Below are positions 17,430 to 26,597 of a stretch of DNA of 64,000 bases, in pieces. Origin of the DNA: Rhodosalinus sp041365695 (GTDB lineage Bacteria > Pseudomonadota > Alphaproteobacteria > Rhodobacterales > Rhodobacteraceae); assembly GCF_041365695.1 (NCBI RefSeq), contig NZ_JBGFSJ010000001.1:1-64000 (forward strand). Direction: 5' to 3'. Each line of letters begins with the position of its first letter. Position 1 is the first letter of the stretch. Below the pieces are notes generated by a model, which searched no databases, was not told where the DNA came from, and saw only the letters and a list, made by a program, of their open reading frames with translations. The translations under genes and the position numbers were made by a program.

Positions 17430-18754
17430 CCACGCTCGCCTTCGGTTTCGTCCTGATCGCCGTTCTGGTGGCCCTGGTGCTGATGGGCCTGCAGATCGCC
17501 TACGCGCTCTTCGGGGTGGCCTTCGTCGGAATCTGGCTGATCCGCGACAATATCGGGCTGGCGTTCCGCATGCTCGAGCTGACCGCCTATTCCGGGATCG
17601 CCGATTACCTCTTCGCCACGATCCCGCTTTTCGTTCTGATGGGCCTGCTCGTCAGCGTCTCGAATGTCGGGCGCGACACGTTCGAGGTGGCGGAGGAATT
17701 GCTGCGCCGGATGATCTGCGGGCTCGGGGTCGCGACCGTCGCGGCCAACACCATCTTCGCGGCCGTCACCGGCGTCTCCATCGCGTCCGCGGCGGTCTTC
17801 ACCCGGGTCGCGGTGCCCGAGATGACGCGCCACGGCTACCGCCCGGCCTTTTCTGCGGGAACGGTCGCGGGCTCGTCCGTGCTGGGCATGCTCATTCCGC
17901 CGAGCCTTCTGCTGATCATCTACGGGGTGCTGGCCGAGGTTTCGATCGGCGGCATGTTCATAGCGGGCATCGTGCCGGGCTTCATGCTGGCGGGCGGCTT
18001 CGTCGCCATGTTGATCGCCATCACGATCGCCTTTCCGAAATTCGTGCTGATCGATCCCGAGGACACGAAGGCGCGGCGCCTCGACCGGGACCATACCCCG
18101 ATGCCCGCGGGCGAGATGCTGCGCAAGCTCGTCCCGATCGTCCTGCTCGTGATCCTGGTTCTGGGGGGCCTTTACACGGGCTTCTTCACGCCGACCGAAG
18201 CCGGCGGGGTCGGGGCGTTCGGCGCGCTTCTCGTGGCGCTGTCGCGGCGCAGCCTGGATCGGAAACGGCTCTGGAAGGTGATGAAACAGACCGGCGTCAT
18301 CTCCGTGTCCATCCTGCTTCTCCTGATCGCCGCGTCCTTCTATTCGCGCATGCTGGCCATCGCCGGGCTGCCCAACGCGATCTCGGGGCTCGTGACCGAC
18401 TCCGGCTTCGGGCCCTTGGAGTTCCTCTTCTTCTACGCGCTCATCATCCTGCTGATGGGGATGATCCTCGACAGCACCTCGATCCTGCTGATCATGGTGC
18501 CGATCGCGGCGCCCATCGCCCAGGGCCTTGGGATCGACCTAATGCATTTCGGCATCGTGACCGTCATCGCGGTCGAGATCGGCCTGCTGACGCCACCGTT
18601 CGGCATATCCGTCTTCACCGTGCACAACACGCTGAACGATCCGTCCGTGACGGTGGAGCAGGTTTTCGGCGCGACGCTGCCCTTCATCGCGGTGATGCTG
18701 ATCGTGCTGGTCATCGTGGCGCTGGTGCCGGGAACCGTCACGGTGTTCCTGTAG
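17426..18754 (+). CDS. dctM: TRAP transporter large permease (DctM)
   Basis: A 442-residue permease with about 12 membrane segments, which carries out sodium-driven transport. Family stretches include SIASAAVFTRVAVPEM, SVLGMLIPPS, YTGFFTPTEAGGVGAFGALL and LLTPPFGISVF. The start is ATG at 17426, inside the dctQ stop (ATGA). Together with the binding protein and DctQ it completes a TRAP system. It is the last gene of the operon, followed by a 250-bp gap with a poly-C tract. Confidence 0.94.
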   Translation: MTTLAFGFVLIAVLVALVLMGLQIAYALFGVAFVGIWLIRDNIGLAFRMLELTAYSGIADYLFATIPLFVLMGLLVSVSNVGRDTFEVAEELLRRMICGLGVATVAANTIFAAVTGVSIASAAVFTRVAVPEMTRHGYRPAFSAGTVAGSSVLGMLIPPSLLLIIYGVLAEVSIGGMFIAGIVPGFMLAGGFVAMLIAITIAFPKFVLIDPEDTKARRLDRDHTPMPAGEMLRKLVPIVLLVILVLGGLYTGFFTPTEAGGVGAFGALLVALSRRSLDRKRLWKVMKQTGVISVSILLLLIAASFYSRMLAIAGLPNAISGLVTDSGFGPLEFLFFYALIILLMGMILDSTSILLIMVPIAAPIAQGLGIDLMHFGIVTVIAVEIGLLTPPFGISVFTVHNTLNDPSVTVEQVFGATLPFIAVMLIVLVIVALVPGTVTVFL

Positions 18755-18783
18755 GCCGCATCGCGCCGGCGCCTGCGCTCCGA

Positions 18784-18797
18784 CCCCCCCCCCCCCC
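18784..18797. repeat. 14-nt poly-C tract between operons
   Basis: Fourteen consecutive C lie 29 bases past the dctM stop, in the 250-bp gap before the HlyD gene. Long G/C homopolymers are prone to slippage, both in cells and in sequencing. No gene spans it, so a phase-variation role could only be through promoter spacing. A base-count error is equally likely. Confidence 0.7.
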
Positions 18798-19004
18798 GCG
18801 ACGCCCCCTCGGCTTGGACCAGAAGACCGGCAAGGCCGCGGGAGGTCGGTCCGATCGGTGGGCGATCATCCCGGCCGCGCGGCCCCGTCAAGACGCCGTG
18901 CTTTTCCGTTGCCAATTTGTTATGCATGTGCAGCATTCAGAACCTGCGTGCGTGTGGCGCGGCGGCGGGGCCTGCCGCCAGAAGGGTGAGGCAGAGGTCG
19001 ACCC

Positions 19005-19994
19005 ATGTCCGGCTCGACAAGATTCCTGATCGCGGCGCTCGTGCTGGCTCTCTCCGGGGCGGCGCTCTGGTACGCGGTCTTGAGGGACGGTGACGACCTG
19101 CCGCCCGGCTTCGCGAAGGCCAACGGCCGCATCGAAGCCGGGCGCGTGGACGTCGCGACCAAGTTCGCGGGACGTCTTGCCGAAATCCTCGTGAGCGAGG
19201 GCGACCGGGTCGAGGCCGGGCAGATCCTGGCGCGCCTCGACGATGCGCAGATCAGGGCGCAGCTTCGCGAGGCGGAAGCGCAGGTGAGTTCGGCCCGCCA
19301 GACGCTGGCGGAGCGCCGCGCGGTCCTCGAGGAACGAAAAAGCGCCCTCGTTTTCGCGGAAAAGGAACTGTTCCGCGCGCGCGAACTGGGCGAACGCGGC
19401 TTCGCGCCGGAGGAACGCATCGATCTTCGCCTGTCCCAAAAGGAGTCCGCCGCCGCGGCCGTGACCTCGGCGAAGGCCGGCATCGCGGCCGCCGAAGCCC
19501 AGGTCGAGGCGGCGCAGGCCACCGTCGACCGGTTGCGCGCCGATCTCGAGGATTACGCGCTCCACGCGCCGCGGGCCGGGCGCGTGCAATACCGCCTGGC
19601 CGAGCCGGGCGAGGTTCTGGGCGCGGGCACGCGGGTGCTGACGCTGATCGACCTGACCGATGTGGTGATGACCGTGTATCTGCCGACAGGTGCCGCGGGC
19701 CGCCTGGCCTACGGTGCCGAGGCGCGGCTGGTGCTGGACGCGGCCCCCGAATACGTCATCCCCGCAAGCGTCACTTTCGTCGCGGGCGAGGCGCAGTTCA
19801 CGCCCAAATACGTCGAGACGGAGGAAGAGCGCGAGACCCTGATGTTCCGCGTCAAGCTCCGCATCCCGCCGGAAATCCTCGCCGACTACCAGGATGTGGT
19901 GAAGACCGGGGTGCCGGGCGTGGCGCATGTTCGGGTCGATCCGTCCGCGTCCTGGCCCGAAGAGCTGACCGTCCGCCTGCCCGATGCCCGCTGA
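19005..19994 (+). CDS. HlyD family periplasmic adaptor (membrane fusion protein)
   Basis: A 329-residue adaptor of the YbhG/YhiI/HlyD type. An N-terminal membrane anchor at about residues 7-26 is followed by a split lipoyl domain (GRLAEILVSEGDRVEAGQIL and the later APRAGRVQYRLAEPGEVL) around a long coiled coil at about residues 80-190 rich in Ala, Glu and Arg. It then has a beta-barrel region. GAGG precedes the start. It should link the ABC exporter encoded next to the periplasm or outer membrane. Its end overlaps the next gene by 11 bases. Confidence 0.92.
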   Translation: MSGSTRFLIAALVLALSGAALWYAVLRDGDDLPPGFAKANGRIEAGRVDVATKFAGRLAEILVSEGDRVEAGQILARLDDAQIRAQLREAEAQVSSARQTLAERRAVLEERKSALVFAEKELFRARELGERGFAPEERIDLRLSQKESAAAAVTSAKAGIAAAEAQVEAAQATVDRLRADLEDYALHAPRAGRVQYRLAEPGEVLGAGTRVLTLIDLTDVVMTVYLPTGAAGRLAYGAEARLVLDAAPEYVIPASVTFVAGEAQFTPKYVETEEERETLMFRVKLRIPPEILADYQDVVKTGVPGVAHVRVDPSASWPEELTVRLPDAR

Positions 19995-22710
19995 GCCGGT
20001 CGTCGCGGAACTCACCGGTCTCAGCCATCGCTACGGCGCGATCACGGCGCTGGACGATGTCAGCCTGAGCTTCTCCGAAGGGCGCATGGTCGGGCTGATC
20101 GGGCCCGACGGGGTGGGCAAATCGACCCTACTGGGGCTGCTGGCCGGGGTGCGCCGGATCCAGCAGGGCCGCGTCGAGGTGCTGGGCGGCGACATGGCCT
20201 GCGCCGCGCATCGCTCGGAGAGTTTCTCGCGCATCGCCTACATGCCGCAGGGGCTGGGACAGAACCTCTATCCCACGCTGTCGGTCCACGAGAATGTCGA
20301 TTTCTTCGGGCGGCTCTTCGGACAGGGGGCTTGCGAACGAGAGGCGCGCATCGCGGAGCTGCTGGAAAGCACCGGGCTCGCGCCGTTTTCCGGCCGCCCG
20401 GCGGGCAAGCTTTCGGGGGGCATGAAGCAGAAGCTCTCGCTGTGCTGCGCGCTGATGCACGCCCCCGACCTGCTCATCCTCGACGAACCCACGACCGGCG
20501 TCGATCCGCTGTCGCGCAAGCAGTTCTGGGAACTGATCGACCGGCTGCGCGAGCGTCGTCCGGAGATGACGCTGGTCACGTCGACCGCCTACATGTCAGA
20601 GGCGGAACGCTTCGACCGGCTGGTGGCGATGGATGCGGGCCGGGTGCTGGCCACCGGAACGCCGGACGAGTTGCGCGGCGAGGCCGGGGCCGACACGCTG
20701 GAAAAGGCGTTCATCGCCTTCCTGCCGCCGGAAAAGCGCGAGGGCCATGGCGAGGTGCACCTGCCGCCGCGCCCCGAAGGCGACCGCCCCGTCGCGATCG
20801 AGGCCGAGGGCCTGACCAAGCGGTTCGGTGACTTCACCGCCGTCAACGATGTCAGCTTTCGCATCGAGAAGGGCGAGATCTTCGGCTTTCTGGGCTCGAA
20901 CGGCTGCGGCAAGACCACGACCATGAAGATGCTCACGGGCCTGCTGGAGCCGACGGAGGGCCACGCGGAACTTTTCGGAAAGCCGGTCGACAGCTCCGAC
21001 CTCGCGACGCGGCGGCGGGTCGGCTACATGTCGCAATCCTTCTCGCTTTACGCGGAACTCTCGGTGCGGCAGAACCTCGTGCTGCACGCGCAGCTGTTCC
21101 AGCTGAGCGCCGCGCGGCAGCGCGAGCGGGTGGCCGAGCTGCTGGAGCGGTTCGACCTCGGGGACGTCGCCGGCAGCCGCCCCGCGAACCTGCCGCTCGG
21201 CGTGCGCCAGCGCCTGCAACTCGCCGTCGCCGTGCTGCACGAGCCCGAGATGCTGATCCTGGACGAGCCCACCTCCGGCGTCGATCCGGTGGCGCGGGAC
21301 CGTTTCTGGGAGTTGCTGATCGCGCTGTCGCGGGACGACGGGGTGACGATCTTCATCTCGACCCATTTCATGAACGAGGCCGAGCGCTGCGACCGGATCT
21401 CGCTGATGCATGCGGGAGAGGTTCTGGCGGTCGGCGCGCCCGGCGACCTGCGCGACCGCCGTGACGCCGAGAGCCTGGAAGAGGCGTTCATCGCCTATCT
21501 CGAGGAGGCCGCCGACGACGCCACGCCCGAGCAGGCGCCGGATCCGGGTTCGGAGCGGACAGGCGCCGGGCACCGGCGCGGCCTCTTCTCCGCGGCGCGG
21601 TCCTGGGCCGTCGCCCGGCGCGAGGCGATGGAGCTCGGGCGCGACCCGATCCGGCTGGCCTTCGCCCTGCTGGGGCCGGTCATCCTCATGATCGCCGTGG
21701 GCTTCGGCATCTCCTTCGACGTCGAGGACATCAACTACGCCGTCGTCGACCAGGACCGAAGCGCCGAAAGCCGCATGCTGGGGCGCCAGTTCTCGGGTTC
21801 GCGGTATTTCCTCGAGCAGGCCGAACTGGACACGCCCGCCGGGATGGACGCCCTGCTGCGGCGGGGCGAGATCACCATGGCGCTGGTCATCCCGCCCGAC
21901 TTCGGCCGCGACCTGCTGGGCGGCGACGACCCCGAGGTGGCGCTGTGGCTCGACGGGTCGAACACGGTGCGCGCCGAAAGCGCGCGGCGTTACGCCGAGG
22001 CCGCCTTCGCGGGGTTCCTGAGCGAACTTGCGCAGATCGAAACCGGGCGTGTGCCCACGCTTTATCCCGCGACCATCGAGCCGCGCTTTCGCTACAATCA
22101 GAGCTTTTCCTCCGATTACGCCATCCCGCCGGGGGTGCTGATGATGATGCTGATCATGATCCCGACGATGATGACGGCGCTGGGCATCGTGCGCGAAAAG
22201 GAGCTCGGTTCGATCACCAATCTCTACGCGGCCCCGGTCCGGAAGCTGGAATTCCTGATCGGCAAGCAGGCCCCCTATGTCGCCGTGGCCATGATCAGCT
22301 TCGTGATCCTCGTGGGCATGCTTCTTGCGGTGTTCGGATTGCGGATCGAGGGCAGCCTGCCGGCGCTGGTCCTGGGCGCCCTGCTCTACACGGTGGCGGC
22401 GACGGCCTTCGGGCTGGTGATCTCGACCTTCGTGCGCAGCCAGATCGCCGCGATCTTCGGCAGCGCGATCATCGTCATCATCCCGACGGTCAATTTCTCG
22501 GGGATGCTCTACCCCGTCTCGACGCTGGACCCGCTGACCCGGACGATCGGGCAGTCCTTTCCGCCGTTCTACTTCCAGCGGATCAGCACCGGCGTGTTCA
22601 ACAAGGGGCTCGGGGCCGGTGATCTCTGGCTCAACCACCTTGCCCTCGCAGGGTTCTGCCTGCTGTTCTGGGCGCTTGCGGCGCTGCTGCTGAAAAAGCA
22701 GGAGGCTTGA
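19984..22710 (+). CDS. rbbA: RbbA-type fusion: two ABC ATPase domains plus ABC-2 permease
   Basis: A 908-residue protein. The first ABC domain (about residues 8-235) has Walker A GPDGVGKST, signature LSGGMKQK and Walker B LLILDEPTTGVD. The second (about 275-505) has GSNGCGKTT, a weakened signature (LPLGVRQR) and LILDEPTSGVD. From about residue 535 to the end it is an ABC-2 permease with one early helix, a large periplasmic region, and five helices after residue 710 (start of GVLMMMLIMIPTMMTALGIV). This matches YhiH/RbbA, named in E. coli as a ribosome-associated ATPase, but the HlyD and permease partners argue for an exporter. The cargo is unknown. Confidence 0.9.
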   Translation: MPAEPVVAELTGLSHRYGAITALDDVSLSFSEGRMVGLIGPDGVGKSTLLGLLAGVRRIQQGRVEVLGGDMACAAHRSESFSRIAYMPQGLGQNLYPTLSVHENVDFFGRLFGQGACEREARIAELLESTGLAPFSGRPAGKLSGGMKQKLSLCCALMHAPDLLILDEPTTGVDPLSRKQFWELIDRLRERRPEMTLVTSTAYMSEAERFDRLVAMDAGRVLATGTPDELRGEAGADTLEKAFIAFLPPEKREGHGEVHLPPRPEGDRPVAIEAEGLTKRFGDFTAVNDVSFRIEKGEIFGFLGSNGCGKTTTMKMLTGLLEPTEGHAELFGKPVDSSDLATRRRVGYMSQSFSLYAELSVRQNLVLHAQLFQLSAARQRERVAELLERFDLGDVAGSRPANLPLGVRQRLQLAVAVLHEPEMLILDEPTSGVDPVARDRFWELLIALSRDDGVTIFISTHFMNEAERCDRISLMHAGEVLAVGAPGDLRDRRDAESLEEAFIAYLEEAADDATPEQAPDPGSERTGAGHRRGLFSAARSWAVARREAMELGRDPIRLAFALLGPVILMIAVGFGISFDVEDINYAVVDQDRSAESRMLGRQFSGSRYFLEQAELDTPAGMDALLRRGEITMALVIPPDFGRDLLGGDDPEVALWLDGSNTVRAESARRYAEAAFAGFLSELAQIETGRVPTLYPATIEPRFRYNQSFSSDYAIPPGVLMMMLIMIPTMMTALGIVREKELGSITNLYAAPVRKLEFLIGKQAPYVAVAMISFVILVGMLLAVFGLRIEGSLPALVLGALLYTVAATAFGLVISTFVRSQIAAIFGSAIIVIIPTVNFSGMLYPVSTLDPLTRTIGQSFPPFYFQRISTGVFNKGLGAGDLWLNHLALAGFCLLFWALAALLLKKQEA

Positions 22711-22714
22711 GGCG

Positions 22715-23839
22715 ATGCGCGCTCTTCGCAACATCTTCCGCCTCGGCCTCAAGGAACTGTGGAGCTTGTTCCGGGACCCGGTCCTGATGGCGCTGGTGGT
22801 CTACACCTTCACCGCGGCGGTCTACGCCGTGGCGCACGGCGTGCAGACGGAGGTGCGCAACGCCGCGATCGCCGTGGTCGACGAGGACAGGTCGATCCTG
22901 TCGGGCCGTATCCGCGGGGCTTTCCTGCCGCCGCAGTTCCGCGACGCCGACCTCATCGGGATCTCCGAGATGGAGCAGGCGCTCGATACGGGGCGCTACA
23001 GCTTCGTGCTGCACGTGCCCGCGCGGTTCGAGGCCGACGTGCTGGCCGGGCGCCAGCCCTCGCTGCAACTGAACGTCGATGCGACCGCGATGACGCTGGC
23101 GGGCAACGGCACGGCCTACATCCAGCGGATCGTCCAGGACGAACTGGCCGTCTTCCTGTCGGGCGACGACGCCGGCACCGCCCTTCCGGCGAGCCTCGTG
23201 CCGCGGGCGCGGTTCAACCCGAACCTGCAGTCGCAATGGTTCTTCGCGGTGATGCAGGTGATCGGCAACGTCACCATCCTGTCGGTGGTGCTGTCGGGCG
23301 CCGCCGTGATCCGGGAGCGCGAGCACGGCACGATCGAGCACCTGATGGTGATGCCGGTCACCGCGCTGGAGATCATGCTGGCCAAGATCTGGGCCAACGG
23401 GCTGGTGATCGTCGCCGCGGCGGTGCTTTCGCTTCTTGTCGTGGTCGAGGGGCTGATGGGCATTCCGGTGCCGGGGTCGATCCCCGTCTTCGCCGTCGGC
23501 GCCGCCGTCTATCTCTTCGCGGTCACGTCGCTCGGGATCATGCTGGCGACCTTCGCGACCACGATGCCGCAATTCGGGCTGCTCGCGATCCCTGTCTTCG
23601 TCGTTCTCTACCTGCTCTCGGGCGGGGTGACGCCGCTGGAGGCGATGCCCGACCTGCTGCGCAACCTGATGCAGCTGTCGCCCGCCACGCATTTCACGAG
23701 TTTCGCCGAGGCGGTCCTTTACCGCGATGCCGGACTGCTTCTTGTGTGGAAGGAACTCCTGGCCGTCGCCTGCATCGGCGGCGTTTTCCTCGCCCTCGCC
23801 CTCAGCCGGTTTCGCGGGACGATGGCGGCCGCACGCTGA
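22715..23839 (+). CDS. ABC-2 type permease (YhhJ-like)
   Basis: A 374-residue membrane protein with one helix near residues 22-42, a large extracytoplasmic part, and a five-helix block after residue 175. It has the ABC-2 signature ATFATTMPQFGLLAIPVF. It begins four bases after the RbbA-like gene and completes an HlyD/RbbA/YhhJ operon. It probably pairs with the permease half of that protein to form the channel. Confidence 0.92.
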   Translation: MRALRNIFRLGLKELWSLFRDPVLMALVVYTFTAAVYAVAHGVQTEVRNAAIAVVDEDRSILSGRIRGAFLPPQFRDADLIGISEMEQALDTGRYSFVLHVPARFEADVLAGRQPSLQLNVDATAMTLAGNGTAYIQRIVQDELAVFLSGDDAGTALPASLVPRARFNPNLQSQWFFAVMQVIGNVTILSVVLSGAAVIREREHGTIEHLMVMPVTALEIMLAKIWANGLVIVAAAVLSLLVVVEGLMGIPVPGSIPVFAVGAAVYLFAVTSLGIMLATFATTMPQFGLLAIPVFVVLYLLSGGVTPLEAMPDLLRNLMQLSPATHFTSFAEAVLYRDAGLLLVWKELLAVACIGGVFLALALSRFRGTMAAAR

Positions 23840-23962
23840 GCGCGCCCCAGGCACGCGCCGGCCGGCGGCGATGTTCCGGTCTCGGCGACCGGCGGCGAAG
23901 GCGGGCTTTCACAGTGGGCCGCGATGGGCGGGCGATCCCGCGCCGGGAAGGGCAGGGCGCCT

Positions 23963-24478
23963 TCAGTGGGTGCTCGACCCGCGCCGGATCTCTCCGTGAT
24001 CGAGGACCGGGGCGGCGTCGAGGTCGGCGGCGTTCAGCATCGAGGCCACGCGCTCGAGCGAGGCCACGATCATCGCCTGCTCCCAGTCCTCGAGCGCCTC
24101 GAAGGCCTTCACGTATTGCTGCTGAAGCGCGTCGGGCGCGCGCCCGATCACGTCGCGCCCGTTTTCCGTCAGTTCCACGTTGGTCTGCCTGCGGTCGGTC
24201 TCCGAGCGTTCGCGCCGGACCATGCCCTTGGCGGCGAGGCGGTCGAGCAGGGTCGAGATCGTCGCCTGGCTCACCCCCATCTGCGCCGAGATCTGTTTCG
24301 GCGTGACGACTCCGTGGGCCGAGACGATCTGCAGGACCCGGATCTGCACGGGGGTAAGGCCCGCGACGCGGGCAAGCTCCCGGCCGTACAGTTCGGTCGC
24401 GCGCAGGATGCGGCGCAAGGCGATCAGGCTCGTGTCTGTGCGGTCCACGTCGGGGCCCATCGGCTGGTGAAATGTCAT
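23963..24478 (-). CDS. ectR: MarR family regulator of ectoine synthesis (EctR-like)
   Basis: A 171-residue MarR protein. The winged helix is at about residues 45-110 (TPVQIRVLQIVSAHG, PKQISAQMGVSQATISTLLDRL, wing RRERSETDRRQTNV). The start at 24478 has GGAGG about 11 bases upstream; a shorter start six codons in is possible. It diverges from ectA with a 239-bp AT-rich gap. EctR proteins are MarR regulators beside ectABC and are known as repressors in methylotrophs. The assignment here rests on family and position, not on a diagnostic residue. Confidence 0.8.
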   Translation of the reverse strand: MTFHQPMGPDVDRTDTSLIALRRILRATELYGRELARVAGLTPVQIRVLQIVSAHGVVTPKQISAQMGVSQATISTLLDRLAAKGMVRRERSETDRRQTNVELTENGRDVIGRAPDALQQQYVKAFEALEDWEQAMIVASLERVASMLNAADLDAAPVLDHGEIRRGSSTH

Positions 24479-24515
24479 GACTGTGTCAGCCTCCGTCCGG
24501 TCGGACAAGATATCA

Positions 24516-24528
24516 TTAGTTAGTCTAA
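24516..24528. promoter_or_regulatory. Inverted repeat, candidate EctR operator
   Basis: TTAG-N5-CTAA at 24516-24528 lies in a locally AT-rich stretch 37 bases upstream of the ectR start. It resembles the MarR-type pseudopalindrome reported for EctR1. Further TTAG-containing segments occur near 24622 and 24649. Its function is inferred. Confidence 0.4.
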
Positions 24529-24656
24529 TTAAGGAAAGCGCGGCAGGATTCCAAGGAAAAAGGCGCCGTCGCCATCCGGTAGCGAAGCCATGCAAAGGTA
24601 TAAATACCAGAAGAACAAGATTTTAGACGTCACATGCCGTGATTTGTTTAGCCTAG

Positions 24657-24684
24657 TTGATTTTCTTTGCGTGATGCGTATATC
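24657..24684 (+). promoter_or_regulatory. Putative ectA promoter
   Basis: TTGATT (24657-24662), a 16-bp spacer and TATATC (24679-24684) give a plausible housekeeping-sigma promoter. It would start transcription about 25-30 bases before the ectA GTG. A GC-poor stretch directly upstream supports it. Confidence 0.5.
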
Positions 24685-24717
24685 TTCCGGCAACGCAGCA
24701 AGAGAGGAAGCAGTCCC

Positions 24718-25254
24718 GTGAACCAGATCCGCTCGATCGACATGCGCCGCCCCGGCGCAATCGCTTTTCGGAAGCCGATGCCGCAGGACGGTGCCGCGGT
24801 CTGGCAACTCGTGTCGGCCTGCAAGCCGCTCGACGAGAATTCGATGTACTGCAACCTGATCCAGTGCGACCACTTCCGCGACACCTGCGTGGTGGCAGAG
24901 CGCGACGGCGCGCTTCTGGGCTGGATCTCCGCCTACGTGCTGCCCAACGACCCCGAGACGCTCTTCGTCTGGCAGGTGGCCGTTTCCGAAGCGGCGCGCG
25001 GCGAGGGCCTCGCCGGACGCATGCTGACGCATCTGCTCTCGCGCGAAGAGGCGCGGGACGTGACGCGCATCCAGACGACGATCACCCGCGACAACGACGC
25101 GAGCTGGGCGCTATTCAAGCGTTTCGCAAGCAAGCACGGTGCAGAGCTCGACGCGCAGGCGCACTACGCGCAAGACACCCACTTCCAGGGCGCCCACGCC
25201 ACCGAACACATGGTGACGATCAAGCTGCCCGCGGCGATGGGCCGCGCGGCCTGA
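24718..25254 (+). CDS. ectA: L-2,4-diaminobutyrate N-gamma-acetyltransferase
   Basis: A 178-residue GNAT enzyme that acetylates 2,4-diaminobutyrate with acetyl-CoA, the second ectoine step. The EctA signature ACKPLDENSMYCNLIQCDHF is at about residues 32-51, and the acetyl-CoA motif ARGEGLAGRML follows. The start is GTG at 24718, with GAGGA upstream; an upstream ATG at 24667 overlaps the probable promoter and is disfavoured. It is first in ectABC-ask. Confidence 0.95.
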   Translation: MNQIRSIDMRRPGAIAFRKPMPQDGAAVWQLVSACKPLDENSMYCNLIQCDHFRDTCVVAERDGALLGWISAYVLPNDPETLFVWQVAVSEAARGEGLAGRMLTHLLSREEARDVTRIQTTITRDNDASWALFKRFASKHGAELDAQAHYAQDTHFQGAHATEHMVTIKLPAAMGRAA

Positions 25255-25306
25255 CGGCCGTCCCCAACACCCGCACATTCCAGAATTTCAAAGCGAGGAT
25301 ATCCTC

Positions 25307-26593
25307 ATGACCGCTGACATGTCAGCCGACAAAGCCATTTTCCACCGACGCGAGTCGCAGGTGCGCAGCTATTGCCGCAGCTTCGACACGGTGTTCGCCT
25401 CCGCGAAGGGGGCGATCCTGATCGACACCGAGGGCCGGGACTACATCGACTTCCTGGCCGGGTGCTCGTCGCTCAACTACGGTCACAACGATCCGGACAT
25501 GAAGGCCGCGCTGGTCGATCACGTCACCTCGGACGGCATCGCCCACGGGCTCGACATGTATTCGCGCGAGAAGGCGGCCTTCCTCGAGGCGTTCGAACGC
25601 ATCGTGCTCGCCCCGCGCGGCATGGACCACAAGGTGATGATGACCGGGCCCACCGGCACCAACGCCGTCGAGGCCGCGATCAAGCTCGCCCGCAAGGTGA
25701 CGGGCCGGACCGAGGTTGTTGCCTTCACCAACGGGTTCCACGGCATGACGCTGGGCGCGCTCGCGCTGACCGGCAACCGCGGCAAGCGCGCGGGTGCGGG
25801 CCAGCCGCTCGGCAACGTGACCCATCTGCCCTATGACGGCGCTCTGGGCGAGGATGTCGATACGCTTCCCATGATCGAGGCGATGATCGAGAACTCGTCG
25901 AGCGGGGCCGACCTGCCCGCCGCCTTCGTGGTGGAGCCGGTGCAGGGCGAGGGCGGTCTGAACGCCGCCTCGGCCGCGTGGCTCAAGGGGCTCGAGACGC
26001 TGGCGCGCAAGCACGGCATCCTGCTTATCGTCGACGACATCCAGTCGGGCATCGGCCGCGCCGGAGGCTTCTTCGCCACCGACGGCATGGACATCGAGCC
26101 GGACATGATCACGCTCGCGAAGTCGCTGTCGGGTTTCGGGCTGCCTTTCGCGCTCACCCTCGTCAGGCCCGAGCACGACATCTGGAAGCCGGCCGAGCAC
26201 AACGGCACCTTCCGCGGCAACACCCATGCCTTCGTCACCGCCCGCGTGGCGCTGGAGAAGTTCTGGGCCGACGACGCCTTCGAGACCGAGGTTGCCCGCA
26301 AGGGCGCGCATCTGGAAAAGCGTCTGACCGAGATGGCCGCGATGATCCCGGGCGCCCGGCTGAAGGGGCGCGGCATGATGCGCGGCATCGACGTGGGCTC
26401 GGGCGAGCTGGCCGGCGAGATCTGCGCCCGCGCCTTCCGCGACGGTCTGGTGATCGAGACCTCGGGGGCCGACGACGAGGTGGTGAAGGTGCTGGCGCCG
26501 CTCACCATCGAGGACGCGGTGTTCGACCGCGGCCTCGACATCCTGGAGGCCGCGATCCGCGAGGAAACGGCGAAACCCATGGCGGCGGAGTAA
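25307..26593 (+). CDS. ectB: L-2,4-diaminobutyrate transaminase
   Basis: A 428-residue PLP-dependent class III aminotransferase making diaminobutyrate from aspartate semialdehyde and glutamate. Visible landmarks are the MMTGPTGTNAVEAAIKLAR segment, VDDIQSGIGRAGGFFA (the PLP-binding Asp) and TLAKSLSGFGLPFA with the Schiff-base Lys. Its length is typical of EctB. GAGG precedes the ATG, and a second ATG four codons in is possible. It lies between ectA and ectC. Confidence 0.97.
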   Translation: MTADMSADKAIFHRRESQVRSYCRSFDTVFASAKGAILIDTEGRDYIDFLAGCSSLNYGHNDPDMKAALVDHVTSDGIAHGLDMYSREKAAFLEAFERIVLAPRGMDHKVMMTGPTGTNAVEAAIKLARKVTGRTEVVAFTNGFHGMTLGALALTGNRGKRAGAGQPLGNVTHLPYDGALGEDVDTLPMIEAMIENSSSGADLPAAFVVEPVQGEGGLNAASAAWLKGLETLARKHGILLIVDDIQSGIGRAGGFFATDGMDIEPDMITLAKSLSGFGLPFALTLVRPEHDIWKPAEHNGTFRGNTHAFVTARVALEKFWADDAFETEVARKGAHLEKRLTEMAAMIPGARLKGRGMMRGIDVGSGELAGEICARAFRDGLVIETSGADDEVVKVLAPLTIEDAVFDRGLDILEAAIREETAKPMAAE

Positions 26594-26597
26594 CACA

